A stretch of 64,000 nt of DNA, taken from NCBI GenBank assembly GCA_027483895.1, contig JAIXTP010000014.1, forward strand, positions 48,878 to 112,877, written 5' to 3'. The position numbers and the translations under genes are program-made. The stretch comes from Hyphomicrobiales bacterium. GTDB lineage: Bacteria; Pseudomonadota; Alphaproteobacteria; Rhizobiales; Beijerinckiaceae. Positions 36,531 to 47,019 of this stretch are shown here, in pieces. The stretch's first letter is position 1. Every line of letters begins with the position of its first letter. The notes beneath the pieces are model-generated. The model was not told the origin of the DNA, searched no databases, and saw only the letters and a list, made by a program, of their open reading frames with translations.

Positions 36531-36761
36531 AAGTTTTTCCGTGCTTTTCCGGGCACTTCGCCTTTTCGTTTCGGGAAAAGAGACCCGCGTGAAAACGTCT
36601 TGTTTCGCGCGCGCACCCGTGCTCATAGGACCGTGCGGGGCAGGTCCGTCTGTCGTACCTGTCCGCCCGGGATCCTTGCGCGGCGTCAAGGCGCGCGGCC
36701 CGGAGTCGAGTAAATAAAACGGCGACGGGCCGGGCGACCGGCAAGGGCGAGGAGCTCACAG

Positions 36762-38372
<1,611 letters not shown>

Positions 38373-38394
38373 TCCGCGACGCATTCCCGAACTG

Positions 38395-38422
38395 AAACGG
38401 CGGCCTCCGGGCCGCCGTTTTT
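38395..38422 (+). terminator. Intrinsic terminator after pckA
   Basis: AAACGGCGGCC (38395-38405) and GGCCGCCGTTT (38410-38420) form a perfect 11-base stem with a four-base loop, followed by TTCGTT. It lies 22 bases after the pckA stop. Confidence 0.85.
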
Positions 38423-38469
38423 CGTTGGAAGGCGTGCCTTGCAGCCGCGCGCTTCTCGCCGGCCGTGCT

Positions 38470-38506
38470 CCGGATCGCTTCGTCGCTGCGCTCCTCGCAA
38501 TGACGG
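38470..38506. repeat. Right half of a family A repeat (copy A5, truncated)
   Basis: CCGGATCGCTTCGTCGCTGC and CTCCTCGCAATGACGG match the right half of family A; the left half is absent. It opens a three-element pile that fills the 326-base gap between pckA and the antiporter gene. Confidence 0.75.
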
Positions 38507-38521
38507 GGGAAACGCCTTGTC

Positions 38522-38560
38522 ATGGATCCCGGCTCTCCGCTGCGCTGCGGCCGGGATGAC
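38522..38560. repeat. Right half of a family B repeat (copy B2, truncated)
   Basis: TGGATCCCGGCTCTCCGC and GCTGCGGCCGGGATGAC match the right half of family B copies B4/B5. It follows the half A element after about 15 bases. Confidence 0.75.
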
Positions 38561-38578
38561 ACCGAGAGGCCCTTCCTC

Positions 38579-38681
38579 CGTCATTGCGAGCGGAGCGAAG
38601 CAATCCAGTCTGACGCCGGGCATCGCGCTCAATGCCTGCCGTCCTCTGGATTGCTTCCTCGCTGCTCTCCTCGCAATGACG
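38579..38681. repeat. Dispersed palindromic repeat, family A, copy A6
   Basis: 103 bases with intact 12-base inverted ends. The inner part differs slightly (GCTTCCTCGCTGCTCTCC). It ends 18 bases before the stop of the minus-strand antiporter gene. Confidence 0.88.
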
Positions 38682-38699
38682 AGGGAAACGCCCCCCTCC

Positions 38700-40112
38700 T
38701 CAGCGGAAGAACACCAAGGTCGTCAGGATGAAGGTCGGAATCAGCACCGCGCCCGACCACAGCATGTAGCCGAAGAAGCTCGGCATGCGGACGCCGGAGG
38801 TCCGGGCGATCGCGTAGACCATGAAGTTCGGTGCGTTGCCGATATAGCTGTTGGCGCCCATGAACACCGCGCCGCAGGAAATCGCCGCCAGCGTCAGCGC
38901 GCCCTTGGTCATCAGCATCTGCGGGTCGCCGCCCGCGAGTTCGAAGAACACGAGGTAGGTCGGCGCATTGTCGAGGAAGGACGAGAGCGCGCCGGTCAGC
39001 CAGAAATAGGCCGCGTCGTTGGGCGTTCCGTCCGGGTTGCTGACGAGCGCGACGAGCGGCGCGAAGGCGCCGTCCTTGCCGGCCCGCAGCATCGCCAGCA
39101 CGGGGATCATGGCGGTGAAGATGCCCGCGAAGAGCTTGGCCACTTCGACGATCGGCCCCCAGGTGAAGCCGTTGGCCTCGCGGAAATCCGCCCGGGTGAG
39201 CTTGAGCGAAGCGAAGGTCACCGCGACGAACACGGCGTCGCGCAGCAGGTTCTGCCATTCGACCGGCGTGCCGAGCACCGTGAAGGCCACGCCCGGCTTC
39301 CACGACGCGCTCATGAGGATCGCCGCGATGATCACGCCGATCAGCGCGAGGTTGATCAGCCCCTTCACCGCGAGGGCCGAATCCGGCGTCGGATCCGCGA
39401 GCGGCGGGCGCCCCTCTTCTTTCTTGTAGAGCCAGCTATCGAGCAGGAAGAAGGCCGCGAGCACGATGCCGCCGGCGAACAGCGTCTCCGTGAACAGATG
39501 CGAGGTCGTCCAGAAGAAGTCGACGCCCTTCAGGAAGCCCAGGAACAGCGGCGGGTCGCCGAGCGGCGTCAGCGAGCCGCCGAGATTGGAGACGAGGAAG
39601 ATGAAGAAGACGACGACATGCACGTTGTAGCGGCGCGAGTCGTTGGCGCGGATCACCGGCCGGATCATCACCATCGAGGCGCCCGTGGTGCCGATGAAGC
39701 TCGCGATGAAGGCCCCGAAGGCCAGAAGGCCGGTATTGACGAGCGGAGAGCCGTGCAGATTGCCCTTCACGAGAATGCCGCCCGCGGTCGTGAACAGCGC
39801 CAGCAGCAGCAGGATGAAGGGCACGTATTCCAGCAGGAACGTGTGGGCGAGCGCGCTTCCCGTGGTGCCGGCGCCGTAGACGAGCGCCATGGGCACCGCG
39901 ACCAGAAGGCCCCACCCGGCGGCGATCTTGCCTTGGTGGTGTTCCCAGAAATGACCGGCGAAGAGCGGGAAAAGCGCGATCGAGAGAAGAATTCCGACGA
40001 AGGGGACCGCCCAGAGCATCCCGAGCGAGGCTCCGTTCAATTCGGCCGCGAAGGCCGTCGTCGGAACCGCCATGGCCGCGATCGCCGCGGCCGTCCTGAT
40101 CATCGTCTTCAT
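38700..40112 (-). CDS. Sodium:proton antiporter-like membrane transporter (IT superfamily), paralogue 1
   Basis: A 470-residue protein with a cleavable-looking N-terminal hydrophobic segment (TAAAIAAMAVPTTAFA) and about twelve further membrane helices. Motifs such as NLGGSLTPLGDPPLFLGFLK, SFLDNAPTYLVFFELAGGD and YIGNAPNFMVYAIA place it in the NhaD/CitMHS/ArsB-like ion transporter superfamily. The likely activity is Na+/H+ exchange, but anion or citrate transport cannot be excluded. The ATG at 40112 follows GGGGGAATGC; an upstream in-frame start lacks a ribosome site. A close paralogue lies directly upstream. Confidence 0.82.
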   Translation of the reverse strand: MKTMIRTAAAIAAMAVPTTAFAAELNGASLGMLWAVPFVGILLSIALFPLFAGHFWEHHQGKIAAGWGLLVAVPMALVYGAGTTGSALAHTFLLEYVPFILLLLALFTTAGGILVKGNLHGSPLVNTGLLAFGAFIASFIGTTGASMVMIRPVIRANDSRRYNVHVVVFFIFLVSNLGGSLTPLGDPPLFLGFLKGVDFFWTTSHLFTETLFAGGIVLAAFFLLDSWLYKKEEGRPPLADPTPDSALAVKGLINLALIGVIIAAILMSASWKPGVAFTVLGTPVEWQNLLRDAVFVAVTFASLKLTRADFREANGFTWGPIVEVAKLFAGIFTAMIPVLAMLRAGKDGAFAPLVALVSNPDGTPNDAAYFWLTGALSSFLDNAPTYLVFFELAGGDPQMLMTKGALTLAAISCGAVFMGANSYIGNAPNFMVYAIARTSGVRMPSFFGYMLWSGAVLIPTFILTTLVFFR

Positions 40113-40200
40113 GCATTCCCCCTTCACCCGGCCGTCCGGGGACGTGCGCCCCGGTTCGGACCCGCGCGACTTTAACGCGGGCTCGGCCGACGAAAAGGGA

Positions 40201-41604
40201 TCAGGAGATGAAAATCAGGCTCATCACCACGAAAACGGGCCCCAAAATGCCGATCGACCACAGCGTGAAGCCGAAGAAGCTCGGCATCGCCACTCCCGCA
40301 CCGCGGGCGATCGCATAGACCATGAAGTTCGGGGCATTGCCGATATAGGTCATGGCGCCCATGAACACGGCCCCGAGCGAGATGGCGGCCAACACCGCCG
40401 CGCCCTCCCTCATCAGCACGGCCGGATCACCGCCCGCCATCTGGAAGAAGACGAGATAGGTGGGCGCGTTGTCGAGCACGGCCGAGAGCGAACCCGTGAG
40501 CCAGAAATAGGCCGTGGGGATGGGCGCGCCGCCCGCATCCTGTACGAAGGCGATCAGGGGCGCGAAGCTGCCCGCCTTGCCCGCCTGCAGCATCGCCATC
40601 ACCGGAATGATGCATACGAAGATCGCCGCGAAGAGCTTCGCGACCTCGCGGATGGGCTCCCAGTCGAAGCCGTTCGCCTCGCGATGTTCGGTGCGGGAAA
40701 GGCGCAAGGAAGCTAACGTCACCGCCACGAGGATCGCCTCGCGCACGATGTTCTGGATCGGCCAATCCGTGCCGAAGACGTGCACGGTGCCCGGGCGCCA
40801 CGAGCCGCTCAGCAGGATCGCGCCGACGATCACGCCGATCAGAGCGAACTGGATGCCGCCTTCGATGCCGAGCGGTCGATCCGGAGTGGGATCCTGCGGA
40901 AGGCTCCCTTCTTTCCGGTAGAGCCAAGAGTCGACGGCGAAGAAGATCGCGAGCAGGACGCCCAGCGTGAACAACGTTTCCTGCCAGAGATTCACGGTCG
41001 TCCAGAAGAAGTCGACGCCGCGCAGGAAGCCGAGGAAGAGCGGCGGATCGCCGAGCGGCGTCAGCCCGCCGCCGATGTTCGACACGATGAAGATGAAGAA
41101 CACGACGACATGCACGCGGTGCCGCCGGTCGTCGTTCGCGCGCAGCAGCGGGCGGATCAGGATCATCGACGCGCCGGTCGTGCCCACGAGGCTCGCCGCG
41201 CCCGCGCCGATCGCCAGAAGCCCGGTATTGAGCGCGGGCGAACCGTGCAGATTGCCGCTCACCACGATCCCTCCCGCCGTGGTGAACAGCGCGAGCAGCA
41301 GCAGGATGAAGGGCAGATATTCGAGCAGCGCGACGTGCACCACGGCTTCGAAGGCCCCGCCGGGACCCGCGGCGATCGCAAGCCCCGCTGCGGCGAGAAC
41401 GGCCCAGAACGCCGCGATCGTGCCGTAGCGGGCGTGCCAGAGATGCGGAAACAGCAGCGGGCCGAGCGCGATCGACAGAAGAATTCCCGCGAAGGGCAGA
41501 CCCCAGAGCAGGTTCAGCGCCGCTCCGTCGAGCGCGGCCGCAAAAGCGGGGGCGGGAAGAAGCGCGAGAAGGGCGGCAAGGCCGAGCTTGGATCCGAACG
41601 TCAC
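40201..41604 (-). CDS. Sodium:proton antiporter-like membrane transporter (IT superfamily), paralogue 2
   Basis: A 467-residue paralogue of the next gene, with the same sequence of signature stretches: NIGGGLTPLGDPPLFLGFLR, AVLDNAPTYLVFFQMAGGD, YIGNAPNFMVYAIARGAGV. The two clearly arose by tandem duplication and have since diverged; the 88-base spacer shows no hairpin, so they may form one transcript. Like its partner it has an N-terminal signal-like segment (LAALLALLPAPAFAAAL) before the first conserved helix. Substrate undetermined, most likely Na+/H+. Confidence 0.82.
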   Translation of the reverse strand: MTFGSKLGLAALLALLPAPAFAAALDGAALNLLWGLPFAGILLSIALGPLLFPHLWHARYGTIAAFWAVLAAAGLAIAAGPGGAFEAVVHVALLEYLPFILLLLALFTTAGGIVVSGNLHGSPALNTGLLAIGAGAASLVGTTGASMILIRPLLRANDDRRHRVHVVVFFIFIVSNIGGGLTPLGDPPLFLGFLRGVDFFWTTVNLWQETLFTLGVLLAIFFAVDSWLYRKEGSLPQDPTPDRPLGIEGGIQFALIGVIVGAILLSGSWRPGTVHVFGTDWPIQNIVREAILVAVTLASLRLSRTEHREANGFDWEPIREVAKLFAAIFVCIIPVMAMLQAGKAGSFAPLIAFVQDAGGAPIPTAYFWLTGSLSAVLDNAPTYLVFFQMAGGDPAVLMREGAAVLAAISLGAVFMGAMTYIGNAPNFMVYAIARGAGVAMPSFFGFTLWSIGILGPVFVVMSLIFIS

Positions 41605-41682
41605 GGGGGCTCCGGAAAGAAGACGCGTTCTCCCTACGTAAGCCTTGCATTCCCGCGTTCAATCCGGCCGCGGCCGCCCGCG

Positions 41683-44649
41683 TCAATGCGCCTCGTCCCA
41701 GTTCGCCGCCGCCCGCGCGTCGACCTGCAACGGCACGGACAGCGACACGGCGGGATGCGGCGCATCGACCATGATCCGCCGCACCACCGGGATCGTGGCC
41801 TCGACCTCCGCCTCCGGCACTTCGAAGACCAGTTCGTCATGCACCTGCAGCAGCATGCGGGCGCCGAGCCGCTTCTCCGCGAGCGCGTCCTCCATCCGCA
41901 CCATCGCGCGGCGGATGATGTCGGCGGCCGAACCCTGGATCGGCGCGTTGATGGCCGCACGTTCCATGAAGGCGCGTTCGGCCGGGTTCTTGGAGTTGAT
42001 CTGCGGGTAATGCGCCTTGCGCCCGAAGACGGTGGCGACGAAGCCGTTCTGACGGGCGAAGCGCTTGGTCTCTTCCATGTAGTCGCGGATGCCGGGGAAG
42101 CGCTCGAAATATTTCCGGATATAGGCGCCCGCCTCCTCGCGCCCGATGCCGAGCTGGTTGGCCAGCCCGAAGGCGGAAATGCCGTAGATGATGCCGAAAT
42201 TGATCGCCTTGGCCCGGCGCCGCACCATCGGGTCCATGCCTTCCACCGGCACGCCGAACATCTCCGACGCCGTCATGGCATGAATGTCGATGCCGTCGGC
42301 GAAGGCGCGGCGCAGCTGCGGAATGTCGGCGATATGCGCCAGCACGCGCAGCTCGATCTGCGAATAGTCGGCGGACAGCAGCCGGTGCCCGGGCGTCGCG
42401 ACGAAGGCCTGCCGGATCTTGCGGCCCTCCTCGGTGCGGACCGGGATGTTCTGGATGTTGGGCTCGGAGGAGGAGAGCCGCCCCGTCGTCGTCGCCGCCA
42501 TCGAGAAGCAGGTATGAACCCGCTGCGTCTCGGGATGGACATAGGTCGGCAGCGCGTCGGCATAGGTCGATTTGAGCTTCGACAGCTGCCGCCATTCGAG
42601 GATGCGCCGGGGGAGTTCGTGCCCCTGCTCGGAGAGTTCTTCGAGCACCTGCGCGCCGGTCGACCACGCGCCCGTGGCCGTCTTCTTGGCGCCGGGCAGG
42701 CCCATCTTGCCGAACAGGATGTCGCCGAGCTGCTTGGGCGAGCCGAGATTGAAGCTTTCGCCCGCGAGCCCGTGGATCTCGGCTTCGAGCCGCGCCATGG
42801 ACTGCGCGAATTCGCCCGACAGGCGCGAGAGCAATTGCCGGTCGATCGCGATGCCGCGCCGCTCCATCCGCGCCAGTACGGGCGAGAGCGGCCGTTCCAG
42901 CGTCTCGTAGACGGTGACGAGCCCTTCCGCGACTAGCCGCGGCTTCAGGATCGACCAGAGCCGCAGGGTCACGTCGGCATCCTCGGCCGCGTATTCGGCC
43001 GCCTTCTCGATCCCGACGCGGGCGAAGCCGATGAAGCTGCGGCCCGTGCCGGCCACGTCGCCGAACTGGATCGTCTTGTGGCCGAGCCATTTCTCCGAAA
43101 GCTCGTCCATCCCATGGCCGTTGCGCCCGGTGTCGAGCACCGAAGACATCAGCATCGTGTCGTCGAAGGGCGCGACCACGATGCCGTAACGCTCCAGCAC
43201 CAGCCGATCGTATTTCACGTTCTGCCCGACCTTGAGCACGGCCGGGTCTTCCAGAAGCGACTTGAGCCGGCCGAGCGCGTCGCGCACCGGGATCTGGCCC
43301 TCGACGAGCGCGCCGCCGCCGAACAGGTCCGCTCCGCCCTCGGTCACATGGCCCACGGGCACGTAGCAGGCGAGGTTCGGCGCAACGGCCAAGGAAAAGC
43401 CGACCAGTTCCGCACGCATCGCGTCGAGCGACGTCGTTTCCGTGTCGAAGGCCACGACGCCCGCTTCGCGCGCGGTCGCGATCCAGCGGTCGAGCCGGTC
43501 GAGCGAGCGCACGATCTCATAGGCCGATCTGTCGACCGGAATGGCGGCGACTTCGGCCGCGATGCGCTCGGCGGCGGATGCGGGCGCGCTCGCGCCGTCC
43601 ATCCGTTCCACGGCCGGTGCGTTCATGCCGTCCGGCGCGTCGCTCGCCGCGGCCGCGGGCGGCTTGCCGATGTCGGATTCCGAGCGGAAGCCGGTTCCCG
43701 CGCCCGGGGCGGAAAGGTCCGGATCGGCATCGATCGCGACCGCGTCGAGCCCGTAGGCCTCGCAGACGCGCCGCGTGATCTGGCCGAATTCCATCGCCTT
43801 GAGGAAGGCGACGAGCAGCCGCGGATCGGGCTCATGCACGCCGAGCGCGTCGACCGGCGTTTCCAGCGGCACCTTGTCCTCGAGCCGCACGAGCGTCTTG
43901 GAGATCCGCGCGAGTTCGGCGTTCTCGATCAGCGTCTCGCGCCGTTTCGGCTGCTTGATCTCGTCGACCCGCGCCAACAGCGTTTCGAGATCGCCGAATT
44001 CGAGGATCAGCTGGGCCGCGGTCTTCACGCCGATGCCGGGCACGCCCGGCACGTTGTCCACCGGGTCGCCGATCAGCGCCTGCACGTCGACGACCTTTTC
44101 CGGCGGCACGCCGAACTTCTCGATCACCTCGCCTTCGCCGATCCGCTTGTCCTTCATCGGATCGAACATGGTCACGCCGTTGCCGACGAGCTGCATCAGG
44201 TCCTTGTCGGAGGCGACGATGGTCGTGGTCGCGCCCGCCTCGCAGGCCTGCCGGGCGATGGTGGCGATGATGTCGTCGGCCTCGTAGCCCTTCTGCTCGA
44301 TGCAGGGGATGTCGAAGGCGCGCACGGCATGCCGGATCAGCGTGAATTGCGGCCGCAGGTCTTCCGGCGGCTCGGGCCGGTGTTCCTTGTATTTGTCGTA
44401 GAGCGCGTTGCGGAAGGTGACGGCCGAATGGTCCAGAACCACCGCGAGATGCGTCGGCTTCTCGCCCGCGACGCTGTCGCGCACGAGCCGCCACAGCATG
44501 TTGCAGAAGCCCGCGACCGCGCCGATCGGCAGCCCGTCGGATTTCCGGGTCAGCGGCGGCAGCGCGTGATAGGCCCGGAAGATGTAGGAGGAGCCGTCCA
44601 CGAGAAAGACGTGGTCGCCCTGCCGAAGGGGTCGGTGCTGGTCGGTCAT
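41683..44649 (-). CDS. polA: DNA polymerase I (PolA)
   Basis: A 988-residue three-domain enzyme. Residues ~1-300: 5' nuclease (FLVDGSSYIFRAYHAL; GYEADDIIATIA; SDKDLMQLV). Residues ~385-590: 3'-5' exonuclease with the catalytic acids in VAFDTETTSLD (Asp402, Glu404), QNVKYDRLVLERYG and YAAEDADVTLR, so proofreading appears intact, unlike in some relatives. Residues ~620-988: polymerase with LLSADYSQIELRVLAH, RRRAKAINFGIIYGIS and LLQVHDELVFEVP. It fills Okazaki gaps and repairs DNA. Start chosen at MTDQHRP; the open frame upstream is made of dispersed repeats. Confidence 0.97.
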   Translation of the reverse strand: MTDQHRPLRQGDHVFLVDGSSYIFRAYHALPPLTRKSDGLPIGAVAGFCNMLWRLVRDSVAGEKPTHLAVVLDHSAVTFRNALYDKYKEHRPEPPEDLRPQFTLIRHAVRAFDIPCIEQKGYEADDIIATIARQACEAGATTTIVASDKDLMQLVGNGVTMFDPMKDKRIGEGEVIEKFGVPPEKVVDVQALIGDPVDNVPGVPGIGVKTAAQLILEFGDLETLLARVDEIKQPKRRETLIENAELARISKTLVRLEDKVPLETPVDALGVHEPDPRLLVAFLKAMEFGQITRRVCEAYGLDAVAIDADPDLSAPGAGTGFRSESDIGKPPAAAASDAPDGMNAPAVERMDGASAPASAAERIAAEVAAIPVDRSAYEIVRSLDRLDRWIATAREAGVVAFDTETTSLDAMRAELVGFSLAVAPNLACYVPVGHVTEGGADLFGGGALVEGQIPVRDALGRLKSLLEDPAVLKVGQNVKYDRLVLERYGIVVAPFDDTMLMSSVLDTGRNGHGMDELSEKWLGHKTIQFGDVAGTGRSFIGFARVGIEKAAEYAAEDADVTLRLWSILKPRLVAEGLVTVYETLERPLSPVLARMERRGIAIDRQLLSRLSGEFAQSMARLEAEIHGLAGESFNLGSPKQLGDILFGKMGLPGAKKTATGAWSTGAQVLEELSEQGHELPRRILEWRQLSKLKSTYADALPTYVHPETQRVHTCFSMAATTTGRLSSSEPNIQNIPVRTEEGRKIRQAFVATPGHRLLSADYSQIELRVLAHIADIPQLRRAFADGIDIHAMTASEMFGVPVEGMDPMVRRRAKAINFGIIYGISAFGLANQLGIGREEAGAYIRKYFERFPGIRDYMEETKRFARQNGFVATVFGRKAHYPQINSKNPAERAFMERAAINAPIQGSAADIIRRAMVRMEDALAEKRLGARMLLQVHDELVFEVPEAEVEATIPVVRRIMVDAPHPAVSLSVPLQVDARAAANWDEAH

Positions 44650-44733
44650 CGCGCTCGCGTGATGGGACGGAATCGGGCCGGGATCATGGCACGCCGCCCG
44701 CCGCGGCGGAAAGGGAGACGCGCGGCTGGGGCG

Positions 44734-44770
44734 CATCCTTCGAGACGCGGGCTTCGCCCGCTCCTCGGAG
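44734..44770. repeat. Dispersed palindromic repeat, family C, copy C5 (one hairpin)
   Basis: CATCCTTCGAGACGCGGGC followed by TTCGCCCGCTCCTCGGAG; the core GCGGGCTTCGCCCGC is a perfect stem. First of three repeats in the 336-base gap between polA and the BaiN-like gene, which contains no gene. Confidence 0.75.
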
Positions 44771-44796
44771 CAGGCGGGGCGCAAGAAACCTCCCGT

Positions 44797-44905
44797 GTCA
44801 TCCCGGCCGCAGCGCAGCGGAGAGCCGGGATCCAGCGGACCGTGAAACCGCTCGGCGCCCGATCGTTCCACTGGATCCCGGGTCGGCTTCGCCGCCCGGG
44901 ATGAC
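44797..44905. repeat. Dispersed palindromic repeat, family B, copy B3
   Basis: 109 bases, GTCATCCCGG to CCGGGATGAC, with internal GAGAGCCGGGATCCAG and CTGGATCCCGGG. Same orientation and near-identical arms to copy B1. Confidence 0.9.
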
Positions 44906-44921
44906 ACGTTCCGCGCTCGGC

Positions 44922-45020
44922 CGTCATTGCGAGGAGCGAAGCGACGCGGCGATCCATGCCCGGGCAGCGCGCGAACTCCCCGGCGTCAGCCGGATTGCTT
45001 CGCTGTCGCTCGCAACGACG
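44922..45020. repeat. Dispersed palindromic repeat, family A, copy A7, overlapping the end of a coding region
   Basis: 99 bases. Left end CGTCATTGCGAG is intact; the right end has drifted to CTCGCAACGACG. The right arm (44986-45020) encodes the last residues and stop codon of the BaiN-like flavoprotein on the minus strand. Confidence 0.85.
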
Positions 45021-46227
45021 GGTGATTTGAAAGACCCGCGATTCCCTCGGCCGCCCTAGCTCCCGTCGCGAAGCACGCCGTCAGCAGATAGCCCCCGGTC
45101 GGGGCCTCCCAGTCGAGCATCTCGCCCGCCACGAACACGCCGGGCAGCGCCTTCAGCATCAGGTTATCGTCCACCGCATCGAGCCGCACGCCGCCCGCCG
45201 TCGAGATCGCCCGGTCGATCGGCCGCATGCCGGAAAGCCTCACCGGCACGGCCTTCACCAGCCGGGCGAGCGCGCGCGGGTCGGACGGAAGCGGCCCGCT
45301 TGTGCTCTCGCGCATCAGCGCGATGCCGACCGGCGCGAGCCCCGCCGCACGATGCAGGAACGTCGCCTGCGAGGCCTTGCCGCGCGGAACGGCGAGCCGT
45401 TCCGCGATGCGGTCCTCCGCCATGTCCGGCCGCAGATCGACGAGGAGTTCGGCCGCCCCCTCCGCCGCGATCGTCTCCCGCAAAGCGGCGGAGAGCGCAT
45501 AGATCGCGCCGCCCTCGATGCCGGTCTCCGTGACGACGGCCTCGCCCCGCACCGCCCGTCCCTTGTGGGAGAAAAAGGCTCGCTTGATCGGTTCGCCCGC
45601 GAATTTCTCGCGCATGATCGCCGACCAAGCGACATCGAAGCCCATATTCGCCGGCCGCAGCGGCGCGATCGGCACGCCCGCCTCCGCGAGGATCGTCATC
45701 CAGGCTCCGTCCGATCCCATGCGCGGCCAGCTCGCTCCGCCCAGCGCCAGCAGCACGGCATCGGCACGGACGATCTCCTCGCCCTCCGGCCCGTCGAAAC
45801 GCAGCGCGCCGTCCGCGGTCCACCCCGTCCAGCGCCGCCGCAGCATCAGCCGCACGCCGAGCCCGTCGAGGCGCGCGAGCCATTTCCGCAAGAGCGGCGA
45901 AGCCTTGAAGCTTTTCGGGAAGACCCGGCCGCTCGTACCTTCGAAGGTCGGCTCGCCGAGATCCTCCGCCCAATCCACGAGGTCCTCGGGCCGGAACGCG
46001 TCGAGCACCGGCCGCAGCCGCGGTGCCGCCTCGGCATAGCGCGCGACGAAATCGTCATAGGGCTCGGTATGGGTCAGGTTCAGCCCGCCGCGACCCGCGA
46101 GCAGGAATTTCCGACCGGGGGAGGGCATGCGGTCGAACACCGTGACGGCATGGCCCGCCGCGGCGAGACGTTCGGCGGCGATCAGGCCCGCGGGGCCCGA
46201 TCCGATGACGGCGACGGTCTTGGACAT
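44986..46227 (-). CDS. BaiN/HI0933-like FAD-dependent oxidoreductase (TIGR03862-type)
   Basis: A 413-residue flavoprotein. The FAD Rossmann motif VAVIGSGPAGLIAAERLAAA is at the N-terminus, followed by PGRKFLLAGRGGLNLTH, a family signature, and near the end STAGGVRLDAVDD and PGVFVAGEMLDWEAPTGGY. Family members include BaiN and putative aminoacetone oxidases; the substrate is unknown. The last residues, HPSLRATAKQSG, are encoded by the arm of a family A repeat, so the natural C-terminus was probably displaced when the repeat inserted; the catalytic fold is complete without them. Confidence 0.86.
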   Translation of the reverse strand: MSKTVAVIGSGPAGLIAAERLAAAGHAVTVFDRMPSPGRKFLLAGRGGLNLTHTEPYDDFVARYAEAAPRLRPVLDAFRPEDLVDWAEDLGEPTFEGTSGRVFPKSFKASPLLRKWLARLDGLGVRLMLRRRWTGWTADGALRFDGPEGEEIVRADAVLLALGGASWPRMGSDGAWMTILAEAGVPIAPLRPANMGFDVAWSAIMREKFAGEPIKRAFFSHKGRAVRGEAVVTETGIEGGAIYALSAALRETIAAEGAAELLVDLRPDMAEDRIAERLAVPRGKASQATFLHRAAGLAPVGIALMRESTSGPLPSDPRALARLVKAVPVRLSGMRPIDRAISTAGGVRLDAVDDNLMLKALPGVFVAGEMLDWEAPTGGYLLTACFATGARAAEGIAGLSNHPSLRATAKQSG

Positions 46228-46361
46228 CAGGCTCTCGAAACGGAAACTGGCGCCCGCGAGGGGCGCCCGTCCGTGTAGCGCATTCCGCGACGCCGGTCGC
46301 GGGGCGCCGTTGCACCGCCGCTGCCGTGCGTCTCTATCGGGAGCATACCGAGCCCCGGCGT

Positions 46362-46471
46362 GTCATCCCGGGTGGCGCAGCCGACCCGGGATCCAGCTTC
46401 GACGGCTCGGCCTCGAGCTGCCGGCCGTTTCTCCGGATCCCGGCTTTCCGCTTCGCTCCGGCCGGGATGAC
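46362..46471. repeat. Dispersed palindromic repeat, family B, copy B4
   Basis: 110 bases, GTCATCCCGG to CCGGGATGAC, in the opposite orientation to B1 and B3 (GGTGGCGCAGCCGACCC arm first). It lies in the gap between the BaiN-like gene start and the cynS stop. Confidence 0.88.
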
Positions 46472-46514
46472 ACCGGCGATGAATGCGGCCGCCGCACCCG
46501 ACGCCCGCAGGTCC

Positions 46515-46997
46515 TCAGACTTCCTTGAAGCCGTAATCGGGAATGCCCTGCTCGTTCCCGTAATATTTGTACGGCAGGAACTTGCCCGACATGTGGAACT
46601 CCACCCGGTCGCCCTTGGGGTTCGGCTGCCGGTCGATGGTGATGTCGAAGTCGATCGCCGACATGATGCCGTCGCCGAACTCTTCCTCGATCAGCGCCTT
46701 CCATGCCGGGCCGTTCACCATCACCATCTCGTAGAAGCGATAGATCAGCGGGTCGGTCGGGGGCATCGGCGAGCCGCGATAGGGCACTTCGTTCAGCATG
46801 CGCTTTTCGACCTCGCTCAGGCCGAACAGCGCCGCGGCCTTCTCCGCGAGCGGCATCACGAGCTTCATCTGGCCGAGCAGCGCGCCGACGATCAGCACGG
46901 GCGACACGCCGCCGATCTCCTCGGTGATGTATTTCCAGGTCCAGCCCTTCTCGCGCTTGATGTCGAGGATCTTCTCGGTGAGGTCGGCTCTCTTCAT
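46515..46997 (-). CDS. cynS: Cyanate hydratase (cyanase, CynS)
   Basis: A 160-residue cyanase that converts cyanate and bicarbonate to ammonia and carbon dioxide. The N-terminal helical domain (LTEKILDIKREKGWTWKYI) is followed by the catalytic domain, with the conserved Arg and Glu in YRFYEMVMVNGP and the Ser in GIMSAIDF, the three known active-site residues. It is the last gene of a four-gene operon with an ABC transporter and would supply ammonium from imported cyanate. Confidence 0.97.
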   Translation of the reverse strand: MKRADLTEKILDIKREKGWTWKYITEEIGGVSPVLIVGALLGQMKLVMPLAEKAAALFGLSEVEKRMLNEVPYRGSPMPPTDPLIYRFYEMVMVNGPAWKALIEEEFGDGIMSAIDFDITIDRQPNPKGDRVEFHMSGKFLPYKYYGNEQGIPDYGFKEV

Positions 46998-47019
46998 TTT
47001 TCCAAGGTCCTGTTTCGGT

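Noticed and set aside
36531..36761. Defined promoter for pckA (TTGTTT-N17-TCATAG near 36600)
   Set aside because: The -10 box matches the consensus poorly; I could not separate it from chance.
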